A stretch of 64,000 nucleotides of DNA from contig NC_014374.1 of the NCBI RefSeq assembly GCF_000144915.1, forward strand, positions 1,302,001 through 1,366,000, read 5' to 3'. Positions 39,480 to 48,067 of this stretch are shown here, piece by piece. The notes under the pieces are model-generated. The model was given only the letters and a program-made list of their open reading frames with translations, did not search any database and had not been told where the DNA came from. The stretch's first letter is position 1; the number at the start of each line of letters is the position of its first letter. Origin of the DNA: Acidilobus saccharovorans 345-15. Lineage in GTDB: Archaea > Thermoproteota > Thermoprotei_A > Sulfolobales > Acidilobaceae. Both the position numbers and the translations under genes were made by a program.

Positions 39480-40258
39480 GCCCGCACAGGATAAGGATTG
39501 ACAGGGAGGAGAGCAAGGTAAAGGACGAGGACGTAATAAAGACCGTGGAGGAGGTCTTTGACTCCTTCACAAACTACCACGTCTACAGGCTCAGGAACTC
39601 GCTGAAGGCGTTCAAGGAGCTCAGGGGGGCCGTAAGCGCGGGCAAGGAGGCCAGGGTTTACTGGGCCAAGGGGTGGAGGGGCGAGGACCTGGCGGTCAAG
39701 ATATACCTCACATCCTCGGCCGAGTTCAGGAAGAGCATAAAGAACTACATAGCTGGCGACCCCAGGTTCCCCTCGGTGCCGTCCAAGTTCAGGGACCTCG
39801 TCTACCTCTGGGCCAGGAAGGAGTACGGTAACCTTGAGGACATGGCTAAGGCCGGCGTCAGCGTCCCTGCCCCCGTGGCCGTCTCGGGCAACGTGCTCGT
39901 AATGAGGTTCCTGGGCGAGAACGGCCTCAGGGCCCCCCTGCTGGTCGAGGCCTGGAGGGAGCTCGAGGACGAGGACGTGGAGAGGATGTTCAACTTGTTG
40001 GTTGACGACATAGAGAGGATGGTGTGTAAGGCCAGGCTGGTCCACGGGGACCTGAGCGAGTACAACATAATGATATGGGAGGGGAGGCCCTGGATAATTG
40101 ACGTGGCCCAGGCGGTGAGCCTCGACCACCCCAAGTCAAGGGAGCTCCTTGAGAGGGACCTGAGTAACGTCTTTAGCTTCTTCTCTCACAGGCTGGACGT
40201 GAGCGAGAAGGAGGAGAGCCTCAGGAGGTCCTTAGAACAATGCCTGGAAGCGAGCTGA
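39476..40258 (+). CDS. rio1: RIO1-type atypical protein kinase
   Basis: 260 residues. Kinase features: flexible P-loop GKEARVYWA, catalytic Lys in LAVKIYL (about 74), catalytic loop VHGDLSEYNIMI (His190-Asp192) and the metal-binding Asp in WIIDVAQAV (about 209), a RIO signature. RIO1 acts as an ATPase/kinase in final 30S maturation. TTG start at 39476, 4-bp overlap with aIF1A; 19-bp overlap with the KH gene. Confidence 0.95.
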   Translation: MSPHRIRIDREESKVKDEDVIKTVEEVFDSFTNYHVYRLRNSLKAFKELRGAVSAGKEARVYWAKGWRGEDLAVKIYLTSSAEFRKSIKNYIAGDPRFPSVPSKFRDLVYLWARKEYGNLEDMAKAGVSVPAPVAVSGNVLVMRFLGENGLRAPLLVEAWRELEDEDVERMFNLLVDDIERMVCKARLVHGDLSEYNIMIWEGRPWIIDVAQAVSLDHPKSRELLERDLSNVFSFFSHRLDVSEKEESLRRSLEQCLEAS

Positions 40259-40833
40259 GGCCCCAGCCCCAGGCCAGGGCCTACGAGCCCGTGCCGCCCG
40301 AGGAGCTGGGGAGGGTTAAGGAGGTCATAGGTGGGATATCCAAGCAGGTCATGGAGAGGCTCGGGGTCTCCATAAGCGTTGACGAGCAGAACTCAGCTGT
40401 CATAGTAGAGCCCCTGACGCCTCAGGGCTCAGCCAACGTGCTCAAGGCGAAGGACATAGTCAGGGCGCTGGTCATAGGCTTTCAGCAGTCCGACGTTACA
40501 GAGCTATTTGACGACGATGTAATATTGGTCGTGGTTGACGTGGCCTCCGCCCTGGAGGACAAGGAGAACCACGTGAGGAGGGTGCTGGGCAGGATAATAG
40601 GGGAGGGCGGGAGGGCCAAGAGGGCCATAGAGGAGATGGTGGGCGTCAAGATAGCAGTCAACGACGGCAGGGGGCTGGTCGGCATAATTGGCGACTACGA
40701 GAGGGCCATGATAGCAAGGCATGGGATTGAGATGCTCGTGGAGGGCAAGATGCACGGCACCGTTTACAAGAGGCTTGAGGCCATGATGAGGGAGCTCAAG
40801 AGGAGGGAGTCCACGGAGCTCTGGTACAAGTGA
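40240..40833 (+). CDS. KH-domain ribosome biogenesis protein (Pno1/Dim2-like)
   Basis: 197 residues with two KH-type domains: one around ISVDEQNSAVIVEPL and a second, clear type I KH domain with GRIIGEGGRAKRAIEEMVGVKIAV (GxxG-like loop GEGG). Archaeal homologues follow RIO1 and aIF1A and resemble eukaryotic Pno1/Dim2, which assists 3'-end processing of small-subunit rRNA. ATG 40240 inside the end of rio1, so translationally coupled. Confidence 0.88.
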   Translation: MPGSELRPQPQARAYEPVPPEELGRVKEVIGGISKQVMERLGVSISVDEQNSAVIVEPLTPQGSANVLKAKDIVRALVIGFQQSDVTELFDDDVILVVVDVASALEDKENHVRRVLGRIIGEGGRAKRAIEEMVGVKIAVNDGRGLVGIIGDYERAMIARHGIEMLVEGKMHGTVYKRLEAMMRELKRRESTELWYK

Positions 40834-40885
40834 CGCGGATAACCAATTTTATTTCCGGGTACACCCCACCCTACTGGGAAAGGGC

Positions 40886-41875
40886 TTGTCCTCGATGGTC
40901 CTCTCAGGGGACGCGTCGCTCCTGAAGGGCAAGGTGATAGCGGTCCTCGGCTATGGCAACCAGGGCGAGGCGCAGGCCAAGGTCCTCAGGGACAGCGGGC
41001 TTGAGGTAATAGTAGGCAACGTTAACGACGAGTACAGGAGGAGGGCCGAGAGGGACGGCTTCAGGGTCTACGACATACCTGAGGCAGCCTCAAGGGCCGA
41101 CATAATAATGGTGCTCCTCCCCGACGAGGTCCAGCCCCTGGTGTTTAACGACGTGGTCAAGGCCGTGGGGGACAGGGACGCCGTAATAGACTTCGCCAGC
41201 GGCTACAACGTCGCCTTCGGCCTCATAAGGCCCCCCGACAGGTATGACGTGGTCATGGTGGCCCCCAGGATGATAGGGGCCGGCATCCTGGAGCTTCACT
41301 CCAAGGGCATGGGCTACCCGGTGCTGATAGGGGTCGCTAATGATCACAGCGGCAGGGCGTGGGACTACGCGGTCGCCATAGCGGCTGGCATAGGGGCCAT
41401 TGGGAGGCCAGGGGGCATTGGAGTTAAGGTGACTTTCAAGCAGGAGGCCTTCATAGATCTCCTCGATGAGCACACCAACTGGCCTCTCATATTGGCCAGC
41501 TTCATGGCGTTCTTCGACGTGGCCACGGAGAAGTATGGGGTGCCGCCCGAGGCCGTGCTGCTGGAGATGTACGCCTCCGGCGAGATGGCCGAGGTGGCCT
41601 CAAGGATGGCGAGCTTGGGCGCCTTTGAGCAGCTGAGGCTTCACTCCACGACAAGCCAGTACGGGCAGCTGAGCAGGGCCTTCAAGTTCTATGACATGGT
41701 TAGGCGGGTGGTCGAGGACGAGGCGTCCCAGATATGGCTTGGGGACTTCGCCAGGGAGTGGACCCTTGAGCAGCTGGCCGGCAAGCCAAAGTTCAACGCC
41801 CTGTGGGACGCCGCCAGGGGCTCAGACATGGCCAGGGGGGAGGACGGGCTGTTCAGGCTGCTGGGAAGGAGGTAA
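40886..41875 (+). CDS. Ketol-acid reductoisomerase-like protein
   Basis: 329 residues. The N-terminal NADP Rossmann domain has VLGYGNQGEAQ (about 20-30) and MVAPRMIGAG; the C-terminal knotted domain aligns with KARI, where the usual TDLFGEQ is IDLLDEHT, keeping the Mg2+-binding Asp and Glu at the same spacing. The usual histidine in AHGSGFNIHYG is lost (FASGYNVAFG). True KARI makes branched-chain amino acid precursors; this looks like a divergent paralogue that may act on a different substrate. No other ilv genes are near. TTG 40886 or ATG 40895. Confidence 0.75.
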   Translation: MSSMVLSGDASLLKGKVIAVLGYGNQGEAQAKVLRDSGLEVIVGNVNDEYRRRAERDGFRVYDIPEAASRADIIMVLLPDEVQPLVFNDVVKAVGDRDAVIDFASGYNVAFGLIRPPDRYDVVMVAPRMIGAGILELHSKGMGYPVLIGVANDHSGRAWDYAVAIAAGIGAIGRPGGIGVKVTFKQEAFIDLLDEHTNWPLILASFMAFFDVATEKYGVPPEAVLLEMYASGEMAEVASRMASLGAFEQLRLHSTTSQYGQLSRAFKFYDMVRRVVEDEASQIWLGDFAREWTLEQLAGKPKFNALWDAARGSDMARGEDGLFRLLGRR

Positions 41876-41890
41876 GCGGGCGGCGCGCCG

Positions 41891-41968
41891 TGGCGCCGCG
41901 GCCGGGATTTGAACCCGGGTCACGGGCTTGACAGGCCCGCATACTATGCCGGGCTGTACTACCGCGGC
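41891..41968 (-). tRNA. tRNA-Asp (GTC), CCA encoded
   Basis: The reverse complement folds as a full cloverleaf: acceptor GCCGCGG / CCGCGGC, D arm GTAC...GTAT, anticodon stem CGGGC / GCCCG with loop CTGTCAA (anticodon GTC), T arm CCGGG-TTCAAAT-CCCGG, discriminator G, and an encoded CCA at 41891-41893. No intron. The length with CCA is 78 nt. Confidence 0.97.
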
Positions 41969-42009
41969 GTGCCATCGCATATAGCCCATGCTAGGGGCTA
42001 TTAACCTTT
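41969..42009. promoter_or_regulatory. 41-bp divergent promoter for tRNA-Asp and the 5'-kinase gene
   Basis: On the reverse strand a TATA-like GGTTAATAGCC (41996-42006) lies about 30 bp from the tRNA 5' end. On the forward strand GCATATAGC (41977-41985) lies about 28 bp from the TTG of the kinase gene. The two TATA boxes face each other's start site, so the promoters interlock within 41 bp. Confidence 0.5.
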
Positions 42010-43041
42010 TTGCGTGAACTCTGCCTGGGCTTCACCTTGAGGCTCAGCGGCTGTGTAGCCGTCAGAGGGCCATCGATAATAGCGGTCAACGACGGGGACA
42101 TCAGGGTGCTCGGGGCCCAGGTGCCCCCGGGCTCCTCGCTCACTGTGCCGGTTGGCAGGGCGGTGATAGTTGAGGGCAATGGAGACCTAAGCGTAAACGG
42201 CCAGCTTGAGCCCTGCGACGGCGAGAGCCTTAAGGCGATAGAGGGCGTCGTGGAGGAGGTAAGGGGGGCCAGGAGGATTATACTTGTGGGCCCCAGCGAC
42301 AGCGGCAAGAGCACGCTGGCGGCGTACCTCTACAACTCCGGCGCCGTGAACTCCGTCATATCAACAGACGTGGGCCAGAACGAGGTCTACTGCCCCGGCT
42401 TTGAGGCCCTCTCTATGCCCAGGAGGCCCTTCCTGCCGGGCTCCCCCCAGGACCAGCCCCTCTCGGCCTGCCTGGTCGGGGACTTCACGCCCAGGGGACT
42501 CGAGGGCAGGTACATGTCATGCGCCATAAGGCTCTCAAGGCTCTCTGGCAGCTTTGTAATAGACACGGACGGGTGGGTGTCACAGGAGGGGGTTGAGCTT
42601 AAGGCGGCCCTGTCGCTCGCAGTTAACGCTGACGCTGTGGTGGCCATAGGCCTTGACAGCGACGCGGTGGTCGCCCTGAGGCACGAGAAGGCAGGCCCCC
42701 TGGTCGCCGTGCCGAGGCTGGCGCCCGCCTCCAAGAGCGTCCCTGAGAGGAGGGCCAACAGGGACAGGCTGATAGCCTCGTGCATAATGAGGTCGAAGAG
42801 GAGGACGCTGAGGCTAGAGGGCCTTGCCATGGAGGGCAGGGGGCCCGGCGAGGACTGGCAGGGCCTCCTAGTGGGGCTTGAGGGGCCGGGGAGCGACTAC
42901 TTCGGCGTAGTTGAGAGGGGGCCCTCAAGGTCTGGCGCTATAACAGTTATCTCAGAGTACCTGGGCGATGTGACAGCTGTTAAGCTCGGCAGGGCGAGGG
43001 TCGACCTGGGGGCCTTCAGCGGACTCATCGGGCAGGCCTGA
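42010..43041 (+). CDS. Clp1/Grc3-type polynucleotide 5'-hydroxyl kinase
   Basis: 343 residues. A beta-rich N-terminal domain (1-85) leads to the P-loop GPSDSGKST (about 94-102), then the STDVGQNEVYCPG switch, FVIDTDGWV, and a C-terminal domain. This is the layout of archaeal homologues of Clp1/Grc3, which phosphorylate 5'-OH RNA or DNA ends during tRNA splicing and rRNA processing. The gene follows tRNA-Asp divergently. TTG start 42010, likely leaderless. The 3' end overlaps the mannosidase gene by 17 bp. Confidence 0.88.
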   Translation: MRELCLGFTLRLSGCVAVRGPSIIAVNDGDIRVLGAQVPPGSSLTVPVGRAVIVEGNGDLSVNGQLEPCDGESLKAIEGVVEEVRGARRIILVGPSDSGKSTLAAYLYNSGAVNSVISTDVGQNEVYCPGFEALSMPRRPFLPGSPQDQPLSACLVGDFTPRGLEGRYMSCAIRLSRLSGSFVIDTDGWVSQEGVELKAALSLAVNADAVVAIGLDSDAVVALRHEKAGPLVAVPRLAPASKSVPERRANRDRLIASCIMRSKRRTLRLEGLAMEGRGPGEDWQGLLVGLEGPGSDYFGVVERGPSRSGAITVISEYLGDVTAVKLGRARVDLGAFSGLIGQA

Positions 43042-46000
43042 GTAGCAGCGTTATGATCTCCCTGGGCCTGTAGGAGAACCTCACGAGGTCGCCCTCGACG
43101 CTCAGCTCCCTCGGCACCTCGTCCTCCTCAAGTATGTTAACGCTCCTGGCCTCGCCTACCCTGAACGGCGCCCTGAGCACGCCAACGCCGGAGGAGTTGT
43201 GGGCCTCGAAGACCCTCACCACTATGCCGTCCCCGTCCTCCGGGACCTTCACGGCCTCCAGCACCAGGTTACTGGGCGAGAGCTCCATGAACGACCCCTC
43301 ACCGCTCCCCGGGCCTACGGTGAGCTGGAAGGCGTATTCGTAGGCAACCCTGGGCACGTTGGCCGACCTCCAGTCGCCCGGGTGGACGTATATGGCGTAG
43401 GTGAACTCCTGCCTCCCAAGGTCAGTGGCGGGGTCAGGGAAGACGGGCGTCCTGAGGAGGGTGAGGCCTACCCTGTTGTCCATGACGCTCGCTCCGTACT
43501 TCTTAGGCGAGAGTATCGCTGCCCCCCTTGAGGAGTCGTAGACGTCTATGAACTTCTGGAACGGCACCTCAAACATCGCTCTCTCCCAGCTGTTGTTCCT
43601 GCGGGCAGGCTCCTCCAGCACCCCCAGCGGGGCGCCGTAGGCGTAGTAGTCATTGTTGACATTAAACGAGTGCCAGGCCTTGAGCATCTGCTCCCTGTCC
43701 ACGGCGTCAATAGTGACCTTGAACTCTACCAGCGGGAGCCCAGCGTACAGTCTGACCTCCTCCGTGACACTGCTCCTGCCGAAGGAGTACGTTATGGCTG
43801 CTGAGGCCCTGAGGGGGCCTGACTCCTTGACCGTCACGGAGTCCGCCTTAAGCTTGACCTCGCCCAGGCGGTAGCCAGGCTCTATGTCCCACGCGTCCGC
43901 CCAGCCCGGCGAGTTCTGGTAAACCGCGAGCTCGTTGGCCCTGCCCGAGACGAACTCGTGGCCGCTGTCCTTCAGCAGTATTGACGATATGGTTCCATCG
44001 CGCTCTATGACGACCCTGAGCCTGGAGCCCTCAAGTATGACCTTGTCGCCCTCTGTCCTGGCGCTTACTGAGTCGCCTGGGTCAGCTGGCCTGAGGGACG
44101 AGTAACCCATGGGTGGGACCTTGACGAAAGCCAGGTAGCCCTCGTCAACCCTCTGGGCCCCGTCCACCGGGGAGTTTACAACCACGTACCCTGCCCTCGG
44201 CCACGGCAGCGAGTTGAACACCGCGTTGCCTGAGCCGCCTGCCAGGAGGGACATGGCCTTGGCTGCCTCGGCCCTGGCCTTGTCTATTACATCCTGCAGC
44301 TCCCTGTAGACCTCATCGTAGACCTCCCTTATGGCGGACCCTGGAAGGACGTCGTGGAACTCGTCCTTCATTATAACCTTCCAGAGCGACTGCGCCTCCG
44401 ACCTGTCGTAGGCGTTGGCCAGGGCGGACCAGGCCTCGAGCTCCCTCATCCACCTCTCGGCGTCAAAGTGAAGGGCCTTCATGGCCGAGTGGCTCGTGTA
44501 CGTGCCCCTGTGGGTCTCAACGTAAAGCCTGCCCCTCCACCTGTCGAGGGAGGAGACTTCTATATAGTTAAAGTACTCCGAGGGCCGCGAGTGGACGAGC
44601 CTCGGCAGCCCCGGCATCTCATTTATTACGTCAAACAGCAGCTCCATGTCCTCAGTTGGCCCCCCGCCGCCGTCGCCGTAGCCATATGATATGAGCGTCG
44701 GGTACTCCTTGGTAGGCCACCTGTCCCACTGCTCCAGGACTGAGGATGCCGTCAGCGGCGAGTTGTAGCCCCTGCCCCCGAAGCCGAAGACCACGGAGGG
44801 TATTGGGACCCCGTCGCCCCCGTCCCAGAGGAAGGGCCCGTAGGGGAACTGGTTGGTGTCGTTCCAGGTGAGCTTGTGGGTCGCGAAGTACTTTACGCCG
44901 GAGAGCCTGGCTATCTGGGCCAGCGTCGCCTGGTAGCCGAAGCTGTCGGGCAGCCACAGGACCTCAGCCCTCCTGCCGAAGGCACGCTCGAAGAACCTCT
45001 GGGAGTACAGCAGCTGCCTCGCCATGGATTCGCCCGACGTCACGTTTGGGTCGAACTCGATGTAGCCCGCCCCCAGCTCCCACCTGCCCTCCTTGATTAG
45101 CTGGGCTATCCTTTCAATGAGCTCGGGGGCGTCCTGCTGGAGCCACTCGTAGTAGAGCGACGAGGACTGGACGTACTTCATGTCCCTGAACTGGTCCATG
45201 AGGGTGAGCACTGTAGCCGTGGTCCTGAGCACCTTCCTCCTGGTCTCGCTGAACGGCCACAGCCACGCCGCGTCTATGTGGGCGTGGCCAACGACGTGGG
45301 CGACGCCCGGCTTGCCGTGCCTCTCCACGAGGTCCTTGAGCCCCTCCCTGAGGACCCTCAGCGCCTCTGAGAACTGAACTCCCTCGGGCTCCACGTAGAC
45401 GCTTGAGAGGCTCTCGTCGAGCGAGACCAGCACTCTCCCAGCGTCGTAGCTGGTCCTGTAAAGGGTTGACGCTATCTCAAGCTGCGCCGGCGAGATCGAG
45501 GGGACCCTGACCAGCGACAGCGACCTTGAGAGCAGCGACAGAAGGTCGTCCCTGAGCTGCTGGTCACGCGTTGACTGGGCCACCTCAAGGGCCGAGGACG
45601 CGTAGAGGAACAGCGCGTAGCCCTCGGGGTCCCTCAGGGCCGTGTAGGCCCTCGGGGGCCCCAGGGGCCTGCCCATCTTGAGGGCGGGCTCGCCGAAGTC
45701 GTCATATATTGTGAGCTCAGCCGTCACCGTGTGCTGGCCCCGGGGCAGGGGCACCTGGTGGTGCTCCCTGTCAATTTCATAGTAGGGCCTTCCGTCAAGC
45801 CTCACAAGGGCGGGCACGGAGTGCGCCGTGACTACCATGTAGAGGTCCTTAGGCGACTCAGACGAATACCTGTAAGAGTAGAGCGTCGTCCCCTCGCGGG
45901 ACCAGGGGACTGGCCTTACCTCCCTGAAGGAGGACGCAAGGACCAGCAGGACCCTGTGGGCTATTGCTTGAGGCGTAAGCTTCTCCAAGATTGACACCAA

Positions 46001-46054
46001 AGTAAAAGGCTTGCAGCTCACCCTTATTTCTTCCTTTGCTATAGCGGCCCTCAC
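43025..46054 (-). CDS. GH38 alpha-mannosidase
   Basis: About 1009 residues, the normal length for the family. GH38 catalytic domain: GHAHIDAAWLWPFSETRRK (about 255-273, zinc ligands His and Asp), WLPDSFGY with the nucleophile Asp370, then the alpha-mannosidase middle domain and C-terminal beta domains. It hydrolyses alpha-mannosides, likely from glycoprotein N-glycans or polysaccharide. No signal peptide, so intracellular. The start is uncertain: GTG 46054 lies only about 20 bp from a TATA-like GTTAAAAACC (about 46071-46080), so GTG 45997 may be the true start. Confidence 0.92.
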   Translation of the reverse strand: MRAAIAKEEIRVSCKPFTLVSILEKLTPQAIAHRVLLVLASSFREVRPVPWSREGTTLYSYRYSSESPKDLYMVVTAHSVPALVRLDGRPYYEIDREHHQVPLPRGQHTVTAELTIYDDFGEPALKMGRPLGPPRAYTALRDPEGYALFLYASSALEVAQSTRDQQLRDDLLSLLSRSLSLVRVPSISPAQLEIASTLYRTSYDAGRVLVSLDESLSSVYVEPEGVQFSEALRVLREGLKDLVERHGKPGVAHVVGHAHIDAAWLWPFSETRRKVLRTTATVLTLMDQFRDMKYVQSSSLYYEWLQQDAPELIERIAQLIKEGRWELGAGYIEFDPNVTSGESMARQLLYSQRFFERAFGRRAEVLWLPDSFGYQATLAQIARLSGVKYFATHKLTWNDTNQFPYGPFLWDGGDGVPIPSVVFGFGGRGYNSPLTASSVLEQWDRWPTKEYPTLISYGYGDGGGGPTEDMELLFDVINEMPGLPRLVHSRPSEYFNYIEVSSLDRWRGRLYVETHRGTYTSHSAMKALHFDAERWMRELEAWSALANAYDRSEAQSLWKVIMKDEFHDVLPGSAIREVYDEVYRELQDVIDKARAEAAKAMSLLAGGSGNAVFNSLPWPRAGYVVVNSPVDGAQRVDEGYLAFVKVPPMGYSSLRPADPGDSVSARTEGDKVILEGSRLRVVIERDGTISSILLKDSGHEFVSGRANELAVYQNSPGWADAWDIEPGYRLGEVKLKADSVTVKESGPLRASAAITYSFGRSSVTEEVRLYAGLPLVEFKVTIDAVDREQMLKAWHSFNVNNDYYAYGAPLGVLEEPARRNNSWERAMFEVPFQKFIDVYDSSRGAAILSPKKYGASVMDNRVGLTLLRTPVFPDPATDLGRQEFTYAIYVHPGDWRSANVPRVAYEYAFQLTVGPGSGEGSFMELSPSNLVLEAVKVPEDGDGIVVRVFEAHNSSGVGVLRAPFRVGEARSVNILEEDEVPRELSVEGDLVRFSYRPREIITLLLRPAR

Positions 46055-46202
46055 GGCTCAAACCTTGTGAGGGTTTTTAACTTCAGCAGGCCAAAGCCCT
46101 CACGGTGAGGAGCGGGTCGCCAGGAGGATACTCTGGCTCAGGGCAGACCCAGATGGGATAAGGGAGCTGAGGAGGAGGCTGTGGCTGCTGGCCCCCCAGG
46201 GC

Positions 46203-46712
46203 GTGAACGTAACGTTTGAGGTCGCCTCCTCCTGGGAGGTCGCCGTCATGCCGGTGCCGGGCTCCCCGGAGTACAGGCTGCTGGCAGACAAGGTGGACGG
46301 CAGGCCCAAGATATTTGAGGAGGACCCGCTCAGGGCGCTGCTCCTTGCCATAGCTTACCCCCTCAGCAGTTTCTCGAGCCTCAGGGTAGGGATAGACCCC
46401 GGCAGGAGGTCCTGCGGCGTGGCGGCGCTAGCTGACGGCATGATATTTCACGCCTCCTCCGTGGGCTGCAGCGACGTGGGCCGCGAGGCGGCCTCGATAA
46501 TTAGGGCGGCGCCGGCCGAGAGCTTCTCCGTGTTCCTGGGCTCCGGGACAGGCTGGGAGGAGGTGGCCAGCTCACTGCTCGAGGCTGGGGTCGAGTTTAA
46601 GGTGGTCGACGAGTATGGCACGTCAAGGGGCGACCTGGGCCTCCCGCTCCCATTGAAGGATAAGAACATGAGGGCCGCCGTGAGGCTCGCGCTGACGCCT
46701 CCTGAGGATTAG
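46203..46712 (+). CDS. RuvC/RNase H-fold nuclease-like protein, 5' end possibly frameshifted
   Basis: 169 residues from GTG 46203. The RVGIDPGRRSCGVAALADG strand-loop is the RNase H/RuvC-type catalytic start (first Asp), and VVDEYGTSRG provides a later acidic/Ser segment; it resembles the YqgF/RuvC-like archaeal family. Codon-typical, in-frame reading continues upstream through about 46109 (translating to an Arg-rich helix) with no start codon. A GTG at 46105, placed at a TATA-spaced transcription start, is out of frame by one base. See findings. Confidence 0.6.
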   Translation: MNVTFEVASSWEVAVMPVPGSPEYRLLADKVDGRPKIFEEDPLRALLLAIAYPLSSFSSLRVGIDPGRRSCGVAALADGMIFHASSVGCSDVGREAASIIRAAPAESFSVFLGSGTGWEEVASSLLEAGVEFKVVDEYGTSRGDLGLPLPLKDKNMRAAVRLALTPPED

Positions 46713-46752
46713 GGTCTTTAACCTGGACCCATGTACTTAGCGAGGGCTTGGC

Positions 46753-48024
46753 TTGAGGGCCTCGCTCAGCGAGTTTGTCGAGGAGATAGGCTACGAAGAC
46801 GTGGGCCGCCTGCCCAGGGAGTTCGCGGCCGCGGCCGAGCTGAAGAGGAGGCAGGGCAGGGGCAAAGCCGTCAGGTTCCTGGTGGAGGGCTCGGAGCAGG
46901 AGGCGGTAGGTAACGTGGTTGACAACAGGGACAAGGTAATCAAGGCGCTCTCGGCGAGCGACCTAAGGGACGCGTACCGCAGGGTGCTGAAGGCGATGAG
47001 CGAGCAGGGCGAGCTGAGGGAGGTCGGCATGCCAAGGCTCAGGGAGGCCTCCAGGGGCCTCCTCTCGCTCCCCGCGGTCAAGTTCTACGAGAGGGACGGC
47101 GGCCTCTACCTGTCAAGCGCCATGTTCATTGCATGCTACGACGGCGTGTGCAACGCGAGCATACACAGGGTCATGCTGTTGGGCGAGAGGAGGGCGGCCG
47201 TGAGGCTCGTGCCCAGGCACCTGTGGTACCTCTACAACAAGGCCATGTCAAGGGGCGAGCCCCTGCCCGTCACGGTTGTTGTTGGCGTTCACCCGGCGGT
47301 CCTGCTGGCCGCGGCCTCATCACCGCCACTGGGGTTCTTCGAGCTCAGGGGCGCGTCGGCTATGGTTGGCGGGCTTGAGGTCTTCAGGAGCCCCCTCCAC
47401 GGCAACCCGGTGCCGGCTGGCGCCTCAGCGGTGGTGGAGGGCTACCTGACCTCGGAGCAGGCCGACGAGGGACCCTTCGTCGAGGCCATGGGAGGGTATG
47501 ACAGGGTGAGGAAGCAGCCCGTGCTCGAGGTGAGGTCAGTCCTAATAAACCCGGACGAGGTTTCCCACGTGATCCTCCCCGGCGGCCTTGAGCACGGCAT
47601 GTTGATGGGCTTCCCCAGGGAGGCCGCGATATACGACGCCGTCTCAAGGGTCGTGCCTGAGGTGGTGGCCGTGAGGCTGACCCCCGCCAGCGGCACCTGG
47701 CTTCACGCTGTGATCTCCATAAGGAAGAGCCACGACGGGGACGCGAAGAACGCCATAATGGCAGCCTTTGCGGCCCACCCGAGCCTCAAGCACGTGGTCG
47801 TCGTGGATGACGATATAAACGTTGACGACCCCTACGACGTGGAGTGGGCCATAGCAACCCGCTTCCAGGCCGACAGGGGGCTCGTCATAGTCACGGGGGC
47901 CAGGGGGTCAACCCTTGACCCCAGCAGCTCCCAGGACGGCCTCACCGCCAAGGTGGGGGTGGACGCCACGAAGCCCATGGGGCAGGGGGAGCGCTTCGAG
48001 AGGGCCAGGATACCCGGGCTCTGA
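46753..48024 (+). CDS. UbiD-family decarboxylase (candidate anhydromevalonate phosphate decarboxylase)
   Basis: 423 residues of the UbiD fold, which uses prenylated FMN. The family's HxxR-type and EGP motifs appear as LVPRHLWYL and DEGPFVEAMGGY; other conserved blocks are SAMFIACYDG and NVDDPYDVEWAIATRFQ. Archaeal UbiD homologues include the anhydromevalonate phosphate decarboxylase of the archaeal mevalonate pathway (shown for Aeropyrum pernix); in a crenarchaeon that is the likely role, by inference. TTG start 46753. No UbiX flavin prenyltransferase or aconitase-X genes are in view. Confidence 0.88.
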   Translation: MRASLSEFVEEIGYEDVGRLPREFAAAAELKRRQGRGKAVRFLVEGSEQEAVGNVVDNRDKVIKALSASDLRDAYRRVLKAMSEQGELREVGMPRLREASRGLLSLPAVKFYERDGGLYLSSAMFIACYDGVCNASIHRVMLLGERRAAVRLVPRHLWYLYNKAMSRGEPLPVTVVVGVHPAVLLAAASSPPLGFFELRGASAMVGGLEVFRSPLHGNPVPAGASAVVEGYLTSEQADEGPFVEAMGGYDRVRKQPVLEVRSVLINPDEVSHVILPGGLEHGMLMGFPREAAIYDAVSRVVPEVVAVRLTPASGTWLHAVISIRKSHDGDAKNAIMAAFAAHPSLKHVVVVDDDINVDDPYDVEWAIATRFQADRGLVIVTGARGSTLDPSSSQDGLTAKVGVDATKPMGQGERFERARIPGL

Positions 48025-48067
48025 TAACGTAATTTTACCCCTGGTAGGCTCACATCTTGGGATCAGC

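Noticed and set aside
39383-40129. Reverse frame of 248 codons over aIF1A and RIO1
   Set aside because: Antisense to two clear family members; codon use is not genome-like.
48025-48067. TyrRS start at 47915 or 48040
   Set aside because: The added N-terminus overlaps the UbiD gene, is Pro/Arg-rich and is absent from the family. TTG 48068 gives the normal length.
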